From: Paramecium pentaurelia
Lineage: Eukaryota; Ciliophora; Oligohymenophorea; Peniculida; Parameciidae
Direction: 5' to 3'
Length of the DNA stretch: 64,000 nucleotides
Assembly: GCA_905183005.1 (NCBI GenBank)
Contig: CAJJDO010000002.1
Location: 844,656 to 908,655 of the forward strand
Below, in pieces: positions 12,264 through 24,120 of the stretch. The position numbers were made by a program, and so were the translations under genes. Numbering within the stretch: position 1 is the first letter of the stretch; each line of letters begins with the position of its first letter. The notes under the pieces were generated by a model. That model saw only the letters and a list, made by a program, of their open reading frames with translations, had not been told where the DNA came from and did not search any database.

Positions 12264-12790
12264 TCAATTTTGGTTATTTTTATTTATGCATTATAAAAAA
12301 ACATCTAATGAAGATTAATTTACATTTCTCAATAACTGATTGAATCAATTAATGACCTAAGTGGAAAATCTGAACTAGATCATGTAACAGCCATTTAAAT
12401 ATATAGCTCCATTAAATAATTAAAATAATAATCTTAAGAAGAAACGCTTAGAAAAAGAAATAATAATCTGGAGAGATAATAATCTAAATATAATATTGTG
12501 AAGAGGAACAATCATTATAATTATAAATAACATGATTAGAATTAAGCATTAGAATATAATGATTACTTGTTAGAATAAATTTATTAAACAAAAACTATTA
12601 GAATTTTAAAAACTAAACAAAGAACATAATCAAATATAATAAACTTTTTGAAACTTTGAATAAGGATGTCCATCACCTTAAATAATAATAAGAAATATAA
12701 AAATAGAAAATTATTGCAATTATTATACTAATATATATGAATAAATACTTTATTTATTTATGAATAAGAATAATTAAATCTATATTTGAG
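12264..12790 (+). pseudogene. Possible decayed SNARE-like gene (frames broken)
   Basis: Coding-like segments lie in all three plus frames with TGA stops between them. One frame reads helical protein around KSELDHVTAIQIYSSIKQL; a second gives KQKLLEFQKLNKEHNQIQQ; a third gives ETLNKDVHHLKQQQEIQ followed by a hydrophobic segment and a stop. The last two would join if the T5 run near 12646 were one base shorter. The order (helical region, heptad-like helix with Q near the centre, C-terminal hydrophobic anchor) recalls a syntaxin. No single continuous model was found, so this is either a pseudogene, a misread sequence or chance open frames. The call is tentative. Confidence 0.3.
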
Positions 12791-13052
12791 CCATTAAGGA
12801 AATCAATTGAGTTAATTGTATATTTAATTTATATTAAAAAAACATAGATCCAAAAATATAATGATTATAAAATTTAAATCATTCAATAGTTAACAAATAA
12901 CTTTTAGAATTAAATTGAAATTTAATTGATATGAAGTAGATATAATAATGATTGTAATTATTTATATATTGTTTTAAAATACTTAAGATCTCATTATCGT
13001 TAATATATAAAATTAGAAATATAATACATTCGTTTTTTTACAAATAATTTTA

Positions 13053-14472
13053 ATGAGTCCAAAAACTAATATTCCTTTGATCAATTTGACTTAGATAATA
13101 GTAGGAATTGTTGCATTTTCATAAGGAGTATAACATTTAGCAGATTTGTCTATTTAATATTTATACAAGGATGATTTTCATGTATCACCTAGTAAAATGG
13201 GAGTATTTGTTGGACTAACATAATTACCATGGTATATTTATTCATTTATTATCTTTAGGATAATTAAGCCTATTTGGGGAATTATTTGTGATTCTTTTCC
13301 AATTTTAGGTTCGAAAAGAAAAGCATATATTGTATTTTGTGGTTTTTTAAGTTTCATTGGATGGCAATTAATGGCATATGTTGGAGTTGATAATGTTTAT
13401 GTGGCTGTTTCTTTACTTATTATGATATCATCATCTGTTTGTATCTGCAATGTAGTTGGAGGTAACAATATATTGAACTGTAGAGGCTTTAATGGTTGAA
13501 TAATGTGCAAATGATCATGCAGCTAATAATGTATCAGTGTTCTTTGGGTTCAAAGCTGCAGGTGGATTAATTAGTGCATATTTTTCAGGGATGTTACTTA
13601 TGTATTTAACTAAAAAATAAAGTATTTTTTTAAATCACAACTAGTATTCATGATTAATAGTTTATTCCCATTAACAATGGCATTACTTTCATTGAAATTA
13701 AAAGAGACTTAATAAACTCAATAATCATAAAATATAAAGGAAGTTTTGAGTATTTTTTGGACATTCTTTTCTAATCCTAAAATTTATTAGTAATTGTTTA
13801 AACTAATTTAAGAGACCTGTATTGTTAATTTTAGCATTCATGATGGTACCTTCAAGTAGTTCAATAATGTTTTATTTTTATACTGAAGTTTTGCATTTCA
13901 CTCCAAAATTCATGGGATATCTAAAATTTATTAGTTGTTTAGGAACACTTCTTGCAATTTTATTATATAGAAATTATTTAAAGGATGTAGAATTTAAAAA
14001 GATATTTCTTACAACTACAATTATATTCTTCTTTTGTTATCTATCAACAATACCATTGGTTACTAGAATGAATGTGTAATGGGGAATAGATGATAGATTT
14101 TTCTGTTTAGGTGATTCTGTTATTTTATAATTTATTGGAGAATTGAATTTGTTACCTATATTAGTATATGCATGCAAAATATGTCCTAAAAATATAGAAG
14201 CTACAATGTATGCAATGCTTATGGCTACAATGAACTTAGGAACTTTTGCAGGAGGATAATTAGGTAATTTAATCTTATATGAAATGGGAATCAATTAATA
14301 AGATTATTCTAAGTTATATATTTTTATTGCTCTATCAAGTCTCTTTATCATTTTACCTTTACCATGGATTCATTTAATTAATGAAAAGAAAATACCACTT
14401 GAATAAGATATATAATATCCATAGATTTAAGACATTGAAGAGAAAGAAAAACTGATTGCTGATGCAGAATGA
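13053..14472 (+). CDS. BT1/folate-biopterin transporter family membrane protein
   Basis: Predicted 12-TM transporter of the major-facilitator BT1 family, about 440 aa after introns of 27, 22, 23 and 25 nt. Family hallmarks include the N-terminal GVQHLADLSIQYLYKDDF, then PSKMGVFVGLTQLPW, KPIWGIICDSFPILGSKRK (the conserved cytosolic loop), VVGEALMVEQ, and FFGFKAAGGLISAYFSG. Substrates of the family are folates and biopterins in kinetoplastids; the substrate here is unknown. The reading frame across 13792-13816 is continuous only if a 25-nt intron ending in AAGAG is removed. The stop lies inside an 18-bp tandem duplication (see repeat at 14455). Confidence 0.88.
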
Positions 14473-14490
14473 ATAGCTGATGCAGAATGA
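14455..14490 (+). repeat. Two-copy 18-bp tandem repeat spanning a stop codon
   Basis: The last codons of the transporter gene plus its TGA are duplicated head-to-tail; the units differ at one base (attgct versus atagct). The second copy is untranslated unless the first TGA is read through. Confidence 0.9.
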
Positions 14491-14621
14491 ATAGCAATAT
14501 TAAAAATAATAAATATTAAGAAAATTATATATATTTAAATAATAAAAATAATAATATTATACTAAATGATATTTTTCATTATATATTATATAGATTATAA
14601 GATTATAATTAAATAATAAAA

Positions 14622-15869
14622 TCAAAATGAAGGAGGGTATTCAAAATCACCAAACTCTGATGGAAGTTAATAAGTACCAGGACCAGGAACTAAATATAAA
14701 TAATTTAATTACATTATTTATTTTTAATCTCTTAAGTTTATCTTTCTTAATAACCAAATCGAAATCCACTTCTAGTAGAATATTATGAAGGTAAATAATT
14801 TCTTGGGTCTCCTATATCTCCAGGAGGATCATATGTTCCAGGACCAGGTACTCTTTTTACTCTTTGAGATTAAGCAGTTGATGGAGAAATAACAGGGGCT
14901 CCACTACTTTTGTACTTCCCAATAAAGCAATTCCCTTTTGAACTGAAACCACCAATATTATATCTATCTGGTGCAGGAGTTGTAGATTCAAGATAAATGT
15001 CTTATAAATGAAAGGAATTTAAGTACGTTTTGCAGATGTTCTTATTCCCATAGAATATTTAAATGTAGTGATGATATCTTTCACTTAATATAAATTGGGA
15101 GCAGGATTAGTATTTGGTCTACCATGAAGGCCTTTAGAAAGCATTTCATCTCTTCCATATGCAAATTTAACTCCTGGCTTTGGTTATAATTTGATATTAT
15201 AATCTGTAGGTCCTGGAATATATTTATCTCTTCTTGTGAAATCAGATTTACTTCCATAACCTAGAGCTGCTGCTCTTTTATTTAATTATGTTTAAATTCT
15301 AAGATTAATAATACTATTTACTATGAATCATAAAACTAAATAGAGCAATAACTTTGTTTAGGCTTGGAAAATCTTTAAGCTTTAGGAAAAGTATATTATT
15401 GTTTTGCATGAGATTTATTTAATTAATCATGCACTATTTTTGTATCAAATTATTGAGCTGTTCTAAGATGAAGAAATGAATAGGTATTTCCTTTATTATA
15501 AATCTATTCAAGTGTTTTAAATGTTTTTTCTGTAGTTGTTTTAATTCTTTATTACTTTTCAGTTTCTAATTGTCTATTTTAATCTTTTCTTTGTGTAGTA
15601 GTTTCTATCTCTCCTTATGTTTTTATTCTTTTAGTTTCAACATTTTCATCTTATTTCTAACTATTTTATTAACTCTCTTCTTGAATTTATTATAGATCTT
15701 AATCATTGTGAACTTAATCTAAACCTTCATTTTCATCTTATTATTAATTTTGATTAATTGATTATATTTAATCTTCGTCTTCATTTTATTATTGTAACTA
15801 ATCTAGATCTTGATTATTATTAATCTAATTCTCCTAGATATCATCATTTTGTTAAAGTAATTAGTTCAT
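14622..15869 (-). CDS. SHIPPO/STPG-type PG-rich repeat protein (ciliary microtubule)
   Basis: 388 aa after introns of 32, 26 and 23 nt. The N-terminal ~100 residues are Gln/Asn/Asp/Glu-rich and probably disordered. The rest carries sperm-tail PG-rich repeats: YTFPKAQRF, DKYIPGPTDYNI, APDRYNIGGFSS, VPGPGTYDPPGDIG, FPGPGTYQLPSEFG. Proteins of this type (ODF3/SHIPPO, STPG) line or cap ciliary and flagellar microtubules. The third intron must be spliced for the last PGPGTY repeat to be in frame. It converges with the BT1 transporter (149 bp). Confidence 0.85.
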
Positions 15870-17033
15870 GTTAATTAATTATACTCTTTTATATGTAATA
15901 AAAAAATAATTCAGAATATATTTATATAATGTTTATTCTCTTAATAACAAATAAATTAAAACATAAACATATATAAATATAATATTTTATTCAATTTTTC
16001 AATCTCTTTTGAAATACTAATCTAATTTTTAACTTTATCTTCCATATAATACTTATGCTTCATCTAAATTACTATTATATTTATTAAACTTTCTATTCTA
16101 CTTTAAATACAGTTTTAATCTATTGCATTAATTAACTTATCCTAGTTTAAGTATTATATAAATATCTAAACTTATTCAAGAATTTTGTTAATTTTTAAAG
16201 TATCATTAGATATATTATTTTAATTTATTATTTAACATCAATTTTGGATAAAACATAAATCTTTAATATATAATAGAGTATTTCTCTAATTATAATACAG
16301 TAATCTCAATAATGTCTTAATAACTATTTGGCAATTACAATATTTTATTGATTGTAATTTCAAATTAATAAACAAAAATAGATTAAAACTGTATTATTTA
16401 AGCTAACACAATTTACTAGATTGAATTATAATAGATAGTATCCTCTCATAAGATACATCACAACTTTATGAACCACATATTAAGATGTATTCTATGATTT
16501 TTGTATTAATTTATGTATGTTGCAACTGAACATATTAAATTTTGCTTTTCTTAATTATTAATATTAATTATCAAAATTTATAATTATTGTCTCTTTTTCT
16601 GATAAGTATTTAGAATTCATTAACAAATTGTAAATATATGTTTAATATATATAGCAAAATAGTATTTAAATAGAAATCAAAAAGAGAGTAGAATTATCAT
16701 AAAAAAATAACTGTCATTGAATTTTGTTGTTCTTCTCCACTAATGCAATTATGTTTAAAAAACGTAATAACAAATATATAGAATATATGAATATTAGAGA
16801 GATTAATAGAGAAAAATATAAAATTATTTTTGAAAACTACGTTTTTCAAACATCAACAATGTTTATTAAATGAAAATTCTAGAATTAGATATAAATTATA
16901 CATTCCTACTTATTTTTAGGTATGTATAAAGATAATCATCTAATAAAGGTTGAATATTATTCATTAATGTCGATTGTTAACTCTCTATAATATGCTATAT
17001 AATCTATTTATTATTTTAATCATCATTTTGATT
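15870..17033. other. Long intergenic region with a possible coding remnant
   Basis: Divergent spacer between the PG-rich repeat gene and the MYB gene. On the minus strand about 15999-16240 there are open, helix-like stretches (for example INKILEQVQIFIQYLNQDKL) that end at a TGA at 15999 but need a frame change to join, so at most this is a decayed fragment. The remainder shows only AT-rich DNA and must include both promoters. Confidence 0.3.
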
Positions 17034-18007
17034 ATGCAAAAAAAAACGCCATTAAACAGGTCTGTTGTTCTAGAATGGTTTGAATAACCACAATAAGAAT
17101 TTGCAGATACACTTCTCAGAAATTATTAATTCACATTCTCCAAAATACCAACGCAAGAAGAAATTTTATCAATTTTATGCTCAGTTGAAAAAGCATACAA
17201 TAGTAAAAGAGGTGCTTGGACTCCATGTTAAGATAAGTTTCTAAATCTTGCTGTTTTAGGCATATGTTTAAAGTACTTAATGAAGCCTATAGAGTTAGTA
17301 ATAAATATTAGTTTATTTTTTAATAGTCTTCATAATAGTGGGAATAGATTTCTAGATTGTTTAGATTTCATAATTGGAAAGCTTGTAGAAATCGATGGTT
17401 AGAAGAATGTCATAAAAAAGCAAATTGGACTCCTTAAGAAGACAAAGTTTTAACTTAATTATAGTAATTTAAACCAAATAAATGGTGTGAGATTGCTATA
17501 GATTTGATGAGAATTTGTAAAACTCCTTATATTAGATAAGGAAAGTAATGTCGAGATAGATGGGTAAATAAACTTGATCCAAATATTGTTAAGTAAACTT
17601 ATATATATAATATATATAGTCATCCATGGACAAAAGAAGAAGAGCTTTAGTTGTTTAGAGAAATAGAATAAAGAGGAAAGAAATGGGCAGAAATTTCTTT
17701 GTAAGTATTTTAATTGAGGAGAACTGAGAATACTATTAAAAATAGATATTATAATTTATTAAAACAAGCTGAAACAAAGATGAAATTCGGAAGGATAACA
17801 AAAGAGTAAAAAAATAAAGCATTAGTTGATTCAGTAATTAAATAATTAGAAACATCTGTAAATTATCAACCAAAATAAGAAGAAACAGAGGAATAAGAAA
17901 ATAAAAATTATAAATTAGATTAATTTGATTTTAGTAATTTAGAAGATTATGAAGAAGTTGTTATCTTGGTCTAAAAGAAGCTTGTTAAATTAAATGATCA
18001 AGTTTGA
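17034..18007 (+). CDS. MYB-domain DNA-binding protein (multiple SANT/MYB repeats)
   Basis: Probable nuclear DNA-binding protein, about 314 aa after a 29-nt intron near 17298. Three tryptophan-spaced MYB-type repeats are visible: GAWTPCQDKFLNLAV...WEQISRLFRFHNWKACRNRW; ANWTPQEDKVLTQL...WCEIAIDLM...RQGKQCRDRW; HPWTKEEELQLFREI...WAEISLQ...RTENTIKNRYY. The tail is acidic and Gln-rich. A second candidate intron of 27 nt (17594-17620) has no stop and keeps the frame, so its splicing cannot be decided from sequence; removing it gives the tighter DPNIVNHPWT linker normal between MYB repeats and a protein of 305 aa. It could be a transcription factor or an snRNA-activating (SNAPc190-like) protein. Confidence 0.85.
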
Positions 18008-18565
18008 TATTGTTTATTTATGCTACCATATTTATTTAATGATATTAAGATTTAATATTTAATTATATAAAAACTTAAATTATTAGGAGTTTTTTGTAAA
18101 AGTTTAATAACATCATTTTTAATATTATAGCATTAATTTTATATTAATTTTTATTAATCAATGAACAAAAAAAAAAATTAATTAATTACTTATTCACACT
18201 TTTTGAGAATTTAGATCATATTTATAGATAAACTAAATTCAAAGATGTATTATTTATTAAGTTATAACAATTAATAATTATAATACAAAAATTGTTATAA
18301 AATATAATAGATTAAGAAGAAGTAAAACTAATATAATTATTCTTTATTGTAATATATAAAATTTAAGATTATATAAATTATGCTACTTTGAAGAATTTGC
18401 TATAAATAAAATTAATTAAAATTCTTTAGAATTCAAATTAATTGTCTTTAAAATGGATTTAATTCTTTAAAACTACTGCAAATTGTTCAAATATATTAAA
18501 AGAATTATTGAGATATGTTTTACATATTGCCATGTCAATATTGTACTAATTTTAATATAAATGAA
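18008..18565. other. Convergent intergenic region, nothing recognised
   Basis: AT-rich spacer between the 3' ends of the MYB gene (plus) and RPL35 (minus). No supported coding frame or RNA. Confidence 0.4.
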
Positions 18566-18991
18566 TCATTCTTTCAAAGCAAACTTTCTTAATGGGAAAT
18601 TGTTGAGTCTCTTCCATTATCTCTATGTTTTTTAAGCTTTACATATAACTAAATAGATATACCTCTTTCACTTCTTGTGAGTCTTTATCTAATTGCTCTA
18701 GTTTTTTTGCCTCTAAGATCAACAGGAAGATTGCTACTTGATTTAGTAGCTGCTTTGACTGAATTTCTTCTTTATTCATTGATGACTGTCAAATATTTGG
18801 CAATTCTCTTTCTAACAAGCTTGATTATTCATATATTATGTTACTCCAATTCTGCCAAGTTTTTAGGCATTACCTGCTGATACTTTCACTGTTCTCAATT
18901 AAATTAATTCACCCTTAAGCTTTTCTAAGTCCTTAAGGAGATCTTCAGGCTTTTATTCTCTGAGCTTTCTAACCTTGAACTTTTAGGACAT
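18566..18991 (-). CDS. RPL35: 60S ribosomal protein L35 (uL29)
   Basis: Large-subunit protein around the polypeptide exit tunnel, where SRP and chaperones dock. 124 aa (human 123) after introns of 25 and 26 nt. Diagnostic stretches: KVRKLREQKPEDLLKDLEKL, ELIQLRTVKVSAGNAQKLGRI, KRIAKYLTVINEQRR, PVDLRGKKTRAIRQRLT and the C-terminal NNFPLRKFALKE. The second intron, inside the last part of the gene, is needed to bring the FPLRKFA terminus into frame. Confidence 0.97.
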
Positions 18992-19316
18992 TATTTAAAT
19001 AAAAGGATTTAATTTTTATCAAATATGAAGAATTATTTTCAATAAGACGATCAATATCATATTAATATATTACAAAAAACATAAAAAATAATATCAAATC
19101 ATAACAATCCATATTATTAATCAGCATACCCTCTCTTAAATCATATTATTATATGAGATTCAAATTCTCTAATTATTTATTATTATTATCATCTAAATAT
19201 ACTTTATATGAATTTATTGATAACTCTTTTTAAGATAAAATAAGAATTGTATAAATATGAGAGTTGATAATAATATTAATTTATTTTACAAAAATAGTAT
19301 ATATAATATTGCTAAG
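18992..19316. other. Divergent promoter region (RPL35 / MYND gene)
   Basis: AT-rich spacer between divergent genes; no further feature seen. Confidence 0.4.
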
Positions 19317-19883
19317 ATGACAGAATTCTTATAGCATTTAGGGAAAGATTCATTTAAAATAAATAATGAATAATAGAATGATTAAAATTGTAAATTATAG
19401 AAATTTCCTAATGGTGTTACTTATTTAATGAATTATTAAGAAGGATTTCAATTAGAGATACAAAATAATATTCTAAAAAATGTTTACTTATATGGAAATC
19501 ATGACAAACAATTTAAACCATATAAAGGGGTTTTACCATTTGGAATAACATTTACTATGTGTAATGCTGTATATTAAATTTTATTATATTAGCATATAGT
19601 AGCAAAATTTGGTGAACCTACAAGTAAATAAGGTGGTGGACCAATGAATATAGGAATTAGTTATGATCATATTGGTATTGAGATAACTTTTCAAACTAAA
19701 ACTTGGGATTAACCTAATGTAGCAATAGATTAAATAATTTTGTATGAACCTGTACATTAAACAATCTGTGGAATTTGCAAAAAAAATGGAGATTTAAGAT
19801 GTGGATAATGTAAATTAGTATATTATTGCGGAGTTGATTGTCAAAAGATACATTGGAAATAACATAAAGGATTTTGTTAGTGA
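19317..19883 (+). CDS. MYND zinc-finger protein
   Basis: Intronless, 188 aa. The C-terminal ~40 residues form a classic MYND finger: CGICKKNGDLRCGQCKLV, then YYCGVDCQKIHWKQHKGFC, with all Cys/His ligands. MYND modules bind proline-rich peptides in partner proteins. The N-terminal ~145 residues have no family I can name; they include a mixed alpha/beta stretch (YKGVLPFGITF, GGGPMNIGISYDHIGIEI) that looks like a small globular domain. No SET domain is present, so this is not a SMYD methyltransferase. Confidence 0.82.
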
Positions 19884-20103
19884 TATTAATTTTTATTGTA
19901 ATAATGATTATTTTTTATAGTAATTTATTTTTAAGGCATAAATTAGTATAAGAATAATTTAATTTATTAAAATGTTGTATATGATTATTTATTAAAAATC
20001 AGAGTTTTCATAATGTAATTTTTTGAGAAAATTAATTATCCTAAAAGTTTTTATTAGAATTCAATGAATTTAAATAAATATACTTATTAATTTATTAAAT
20101 ATA

Positions 20104-21387
20104 ATGTAAGATAACAATGAATAATTAGAGAATTTAGAGAAGGAGAACTTGATTGGACAATTAAAAGAGAAAGTATTAGTGATGATTTAGTATTAAGATT
20201 AAGGAAAATAAAACAATTACAAAGAAATTAGACAGATTATCAGAGAAATATGTTTAGACTTATAAAGAATATAAGTTATTAGCAAAGGATAGAGAGTCTC
20301 TATTTTAAGCTATACAATTTGCTCTAAGTGAATAATAATATAAATTTGAATAGAAACCTTTAGGTTAATGTTTTATTAAATGTTAGGTCAATTTGATACA
20401 AATTAAATAATTGACTTACTTAAATAGAAAGATGAAGATAAATCAAAAGCTCTTACAAATCTAATTAAAGAGACTAATAATGAGAAATTTTAATTAGAAG
20501 AAAAGTATAGATAAATGATAGAAAAATAAGGGTCTAATAGTGATTAAAAGACTTAATAAATAATTAAATAATTAAAATAATAAATTAATGATTTAGATAA
20601 TAATAATACAAGATTGGCTAAAGAAATAATTGAATTAAATGATATAATATAGATAAAGAATGAATAATTAATGAAACTAAGTTAATTTGAAGATGATTGT
20701 GCTAATTTAAAGACTTAATTAATGGTCTAAGAACTTTAATAATAATAACCAGATAGATAATATAAAATAAATTCATCTGATATTATGAATGAATCACTTA
20801 AAATGAAATAATAAGTTGATAAATTATTAGAAGAAATTCAAAAATAAAGTTTGAAAATCAAAGAATTAGAATTAGAAAAAGCAAACTTTTAATAAAATTA
20901 AAAACAATAAAAAAATAAAGATAATTTTAATAATAATTATACAATTACATAAACACCAGATGATTATGATGAAATTAATCCATTTGAATAAGAAAATACT
21001 ATATAAAAATAAGATCTAAATTAAAATATATTTAATAATCAAAAATAAACATAAACTGATTTTATTTATTAAACAAAAGAAGAATTAATAACTAACAATA
21101 CAAATTTTGAATATTTAAAAAATGTTGTATATAAATACTTTTTATATTAAGAAACAAGAAATTATAAGGAAGCATCTATATTAATGAATGCTATTATGAC
21201 TATTTTAAAAATGTCAAATGATGAAAGAAGAAGAATAGAATCAGCAAGAGAAAGAGGATTTATAAAAAGTGCTAAGAATTTAATAAGTGATGGGTTCTTT
21301 TGTTTGAAGTAACCTTAATTAAATGATATGAATTTTGAACGTCCTAATAGTAGAATTGAACTAATGAATAAGCATATGTTAAATTGA
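20104..21387 (+). CDS. GRIP-domain golgin (trans-Golgi coiled-coil tether)
   Basis: 411 aa after introns of 25 and 23 nt. Most of the protein is heptad-rich coiled coil (for example the region after EEKYRQMIEKQ). The C-terminal ~50 residues form a GRIP domain: FEYLKNVVYKYFLYQE with the invariant Tyr, then LMNAIMTILKMSNDERRRIE. GRIP domains dimerise and bind Arl1-GTP at the trans-Golgi. The ATG at 20104 was chosen because the alternative ATG at 20117 reaches TGA after 11 codons, and only the chosen frame continues through the first intron. The next coiled-coil gene begins 20 nt downstream. Confidence 0.85.
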
Positions 21388-21407
21388 TTATATTATTATA
21401 TAATTTT

Positions 21408-22418
21408 ATGGCTTCTTAAAAATTTATGGAATTTTTATCAAGTAATGATAAATTAAGAATGAATGATATGAAATTGATTGAACAAGAATAATATTATATA
21501 AACTAATTAAAGGATTAAAGAGAAAAAGTAATAAACTATTATATATCATAGATGGAATTATTAAAAATTGAATTCTTAAAGAAGGATCATGTCATATTAG
21601 AGTTATAAGGTCATTTGGAATAATTATAAGATGAATGTGAATAACTAAGAGAAATTTATTAAGAACATGTTCAAAATTAAGAAAATGAATTTTATAGATT
21701 CAATAAATTATAAGTGGAAAAAGATAATTTAATTAAAGATAATGAAGAATTAAAGGATGTAATTTAACATTTACGAAATGAAAATGAAACTTTGAATGTA
21801 TTCAAAATGAAATTATTTCATAGTCGTTATAATTTAAAAATGATGATTAATAAAGATAGTTATAAGAATAATTGGTTCTATTGGCAGAAGAGAATGCAAG
21901 ATTAAAGTAAGAAATAGCAAAGTTAGATGAATTATTATTTACATATGAACCTTTAAAGGAAGAAAATGAAAAACTTAATGAAAAACTAAGATATTATAAA
22001 CATGAAAAACACAAATTATCATAAGAATTAAAATAAGGAAAACAAGAAATTAATAAATAAATAGAAGAATTTAAATCAGGTTATGTTAAAGATTTAAAAA
22101 ATGAAATTTAAAGATTACAAGAATATAAAGATTAATATTAATCATTAAAAATACAAATTCAAGATTTAGAATAGAAATATATAGAAGTTATTAATGAAAA
22201 TAATGATTTAAAACTAGAAATTAAATCTTTATATGAAAAAGAAGAAAGTGAAATTAAAATTAAATCAGAAATAGATAGAGTAAATTTATTTTATTAAATT
22301 AAAGGTAAGATAAGATCTTATGTCAGTAAGATACTAAGAGACTTTAAAATTAAATGAATTATTTAATGGAATGATTAGTTTGAGCAGTTTAGCAAACTCT
22401 AGAGATCACTTTAATTGA
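21408..22418 (+). CDS. Coiled-coil protein, unknown function
   Basis: 320 aa after introns of 26 nt (near 21799) and 22 nt (near 22304); the spliced length is exact. Almost entirely predicted coiled coil, rich in Glu, Lys, Leu and Gln, with no recognisable globular domain. The C-terminus is short and Ser/Asn-rich. It starts 20 nt after the GRIP gene on the same strand, so the two might be transcribed from closely placed or shared promoters. A cytoskeletal or tethering role is only a guess from composition. Confidence 0.7.
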
Positions 22419-23201
22419 ATATCATTTTTTGCAATTCTAGTTATCTATAAATTATACTTTATACATTATAATTATTATTATATAACAATTTATGATAAAT
22501 GTATCCCCTTCTTCTTATAAAAAATAGATAAATACAACTAATTTATGATATTCAAAAATATTAATATAAAAATTAAATAAACTGTTAAAATATCAAGGAT
22601 ATTTATATATTATTAGATTTAAATACCAAATATAAAGAAAAAACTGATTTGAAAAAGTAATGAAAAAATTTTAATGAATTTGAAGAGAAAAAAGTAAAAA
22701 ATTTACTTAGTCATTCATATGAAAAGAACAATAAGCAATTAAATGATGAACTAAAATATGAGATGTAATGAAAACAAATCTTTTAAGTTCATTTTTTATT
22801 TTAATAAACTTTTATATTTTTGAAAATAATACTTATTTTTTAAATAAATCAATCAGTTTAGTATATTTGTAGAAAATTTTTATTCCAAAATAATTATAAG
22901 ATTAGAATTAATCCTTTAGAAAAGTAATTTGAATTGATTTAACTTTTAAAAATATCAATCAAATCATAATTGATACTAATCTAAATTAAAAAGTATACTC
23001 AAAAAATTAAAGGATCAATACTAATAAAATTGAAATAACTTAGAATAATTATGCTAATAATAAAAAATAAAATTCATGATTCATTATTCTATTATTTTTG
23101 AAATGATTGAGAAAAATCATAATTATATCTCTAAGATTATGTATGTTTGATCAAAATTTAATGGAAGATAAATTGTAAATAATAATATTAATTTAAATAG
23201 A
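22419..23201. other. Intergenic with possible coiled-coil gene fragment
   Basis: Two short plus-strand stretches (about 22600-22663 and 22671-22770) read as charged helical protein (for example FNEFEEKKVKNLL, NKQLNDELKYEM) but are separated by TGA and lack a shared frame. They could be a relic of a duplicated coiled-coil gene or chance. The rest is AT-rich and empty, and should contain the ALY/REF promoter. Confidence 0.3.
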
Positions 23202-23648
23202 ATGAGTAAAAAAGAGGACATCATAGAAATAAACTTGGAAGAGAAAATTCAATAGAATAAAAGAAATAAGTAGAATGTTAGAAAAGGGTACTAAGAGAAG
23301 AGATAGAAAATTTAAGCATTTTTTGGTGATAGACATAGAAATGATGATCGTAATCCTGGAGCAATTGTTGACATAACAAATTTACATTATAGTGTTACAA
23401 ATGATGAGTTGAAAGAGTTGGCTTAATAATTTGGAAAGGTGAGGAAAGCTTAAGTAGAATGGGATAAAATGGGCAGATCTCTTGTAAAAATTAAATATAA
23501 TTTAAAGGAATAAGGTTATATTGAGTTTTTTTATGTTTCTGATGCAAAAAAGGCAGTCGAGAGTTTAAATAACACAACAATTGAAAGTTTACCAATGAAA
23601 GCTTAATTAAGAGATTCAACAATAAGAAGAGGCATGTTCAAGCGATGA
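23202..23648 (+). CDS. ALYREF: ALY/REF-type mRNA export adaptor (single RRM)
   Basis: About 140 aa with one RRM, like Yra1/ALYREF, which couples TREX-bound mRNA to the export receptor. The basic N-terminus is followed by an RRM: AIVDITNLHYSVTNDELKEL, FGKVRKAQVEWDKMGRSL, GYIEFFYVSDAKKAVESLNN, LPMKAQLRDS, with a short basic C-terminus. A 24-nt stretch at about 23489-23512 is treated as an intron because removing it yields the family spacing GRSL-x-GYIEF; it is in frame and lacks a stop, so retention is possible. It ends 31 nt from the convergent RPLP1 gene. Confidence 0.82.
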
Positions 23649-23679
23649 TGAATATTAATGTACGAACAAAGGTGTTTAA

Positions 23680-24071
23680 TCAATCAAACAAGCCTCCCAT
23701 ATCAACATCTTCTTCTGGTTCTTCAGCTTTCTTTACTTCTTTAGCTGGCTCAGGAGCTTTAGCTTATTAAGCAGCAGGAACTGATGTTTATGCAGCAGTT
23801 TAAGCAGCAGGTGCATTGCCTGCATTTCCATGTAAAAGATCGCCAACTCTCTTTCCTTTGAGTGCCTTTTCAAATACTTTAGTCCAAATTGGTTCAACTC
23901 TTATATTAGCAGCTTTGATGACTTATGCTAATTTAGAAGCAACAATCTGAGTTTTATTAAGTAATTTACTTCTTAATTGTCTTCATATAAGATGAGAGCA
24001 GCATAGGTACAAGCTGCTTCTGATGTAGCTTAATCTGCAATTGGTCTAGTGTCTTTTTATGCTCTTGCCAT
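23680..24071 (-). CDS. RPLP1: 60S acidic ribosomal protein P1
   Basis: Lateral-stalk protein that recruits elongation factors to the ribosome. 122 aa after one 23-nt intron. It shows the helical dimerisation domain (EAACTYAALILYEDNQ, KAANIRVEPIWTKVFEKAL), an Ala/Pro/Gln-rich hinge and the conserved C-terminal stalk peptide EEDVDMGGLFD. The conserved tail normally reads (E)EDDDMGFGLFD; here it is slightly shortened but recognisable. Its start is 49 nt from the stop of the THP3-like gene on the same strand. Confidence 0.95.
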
Positions 24072-24120
24072 TTAAAAAAATAATTAAAAGATTTAATATT
24101 TAATGCTCATCTCATTCTTC

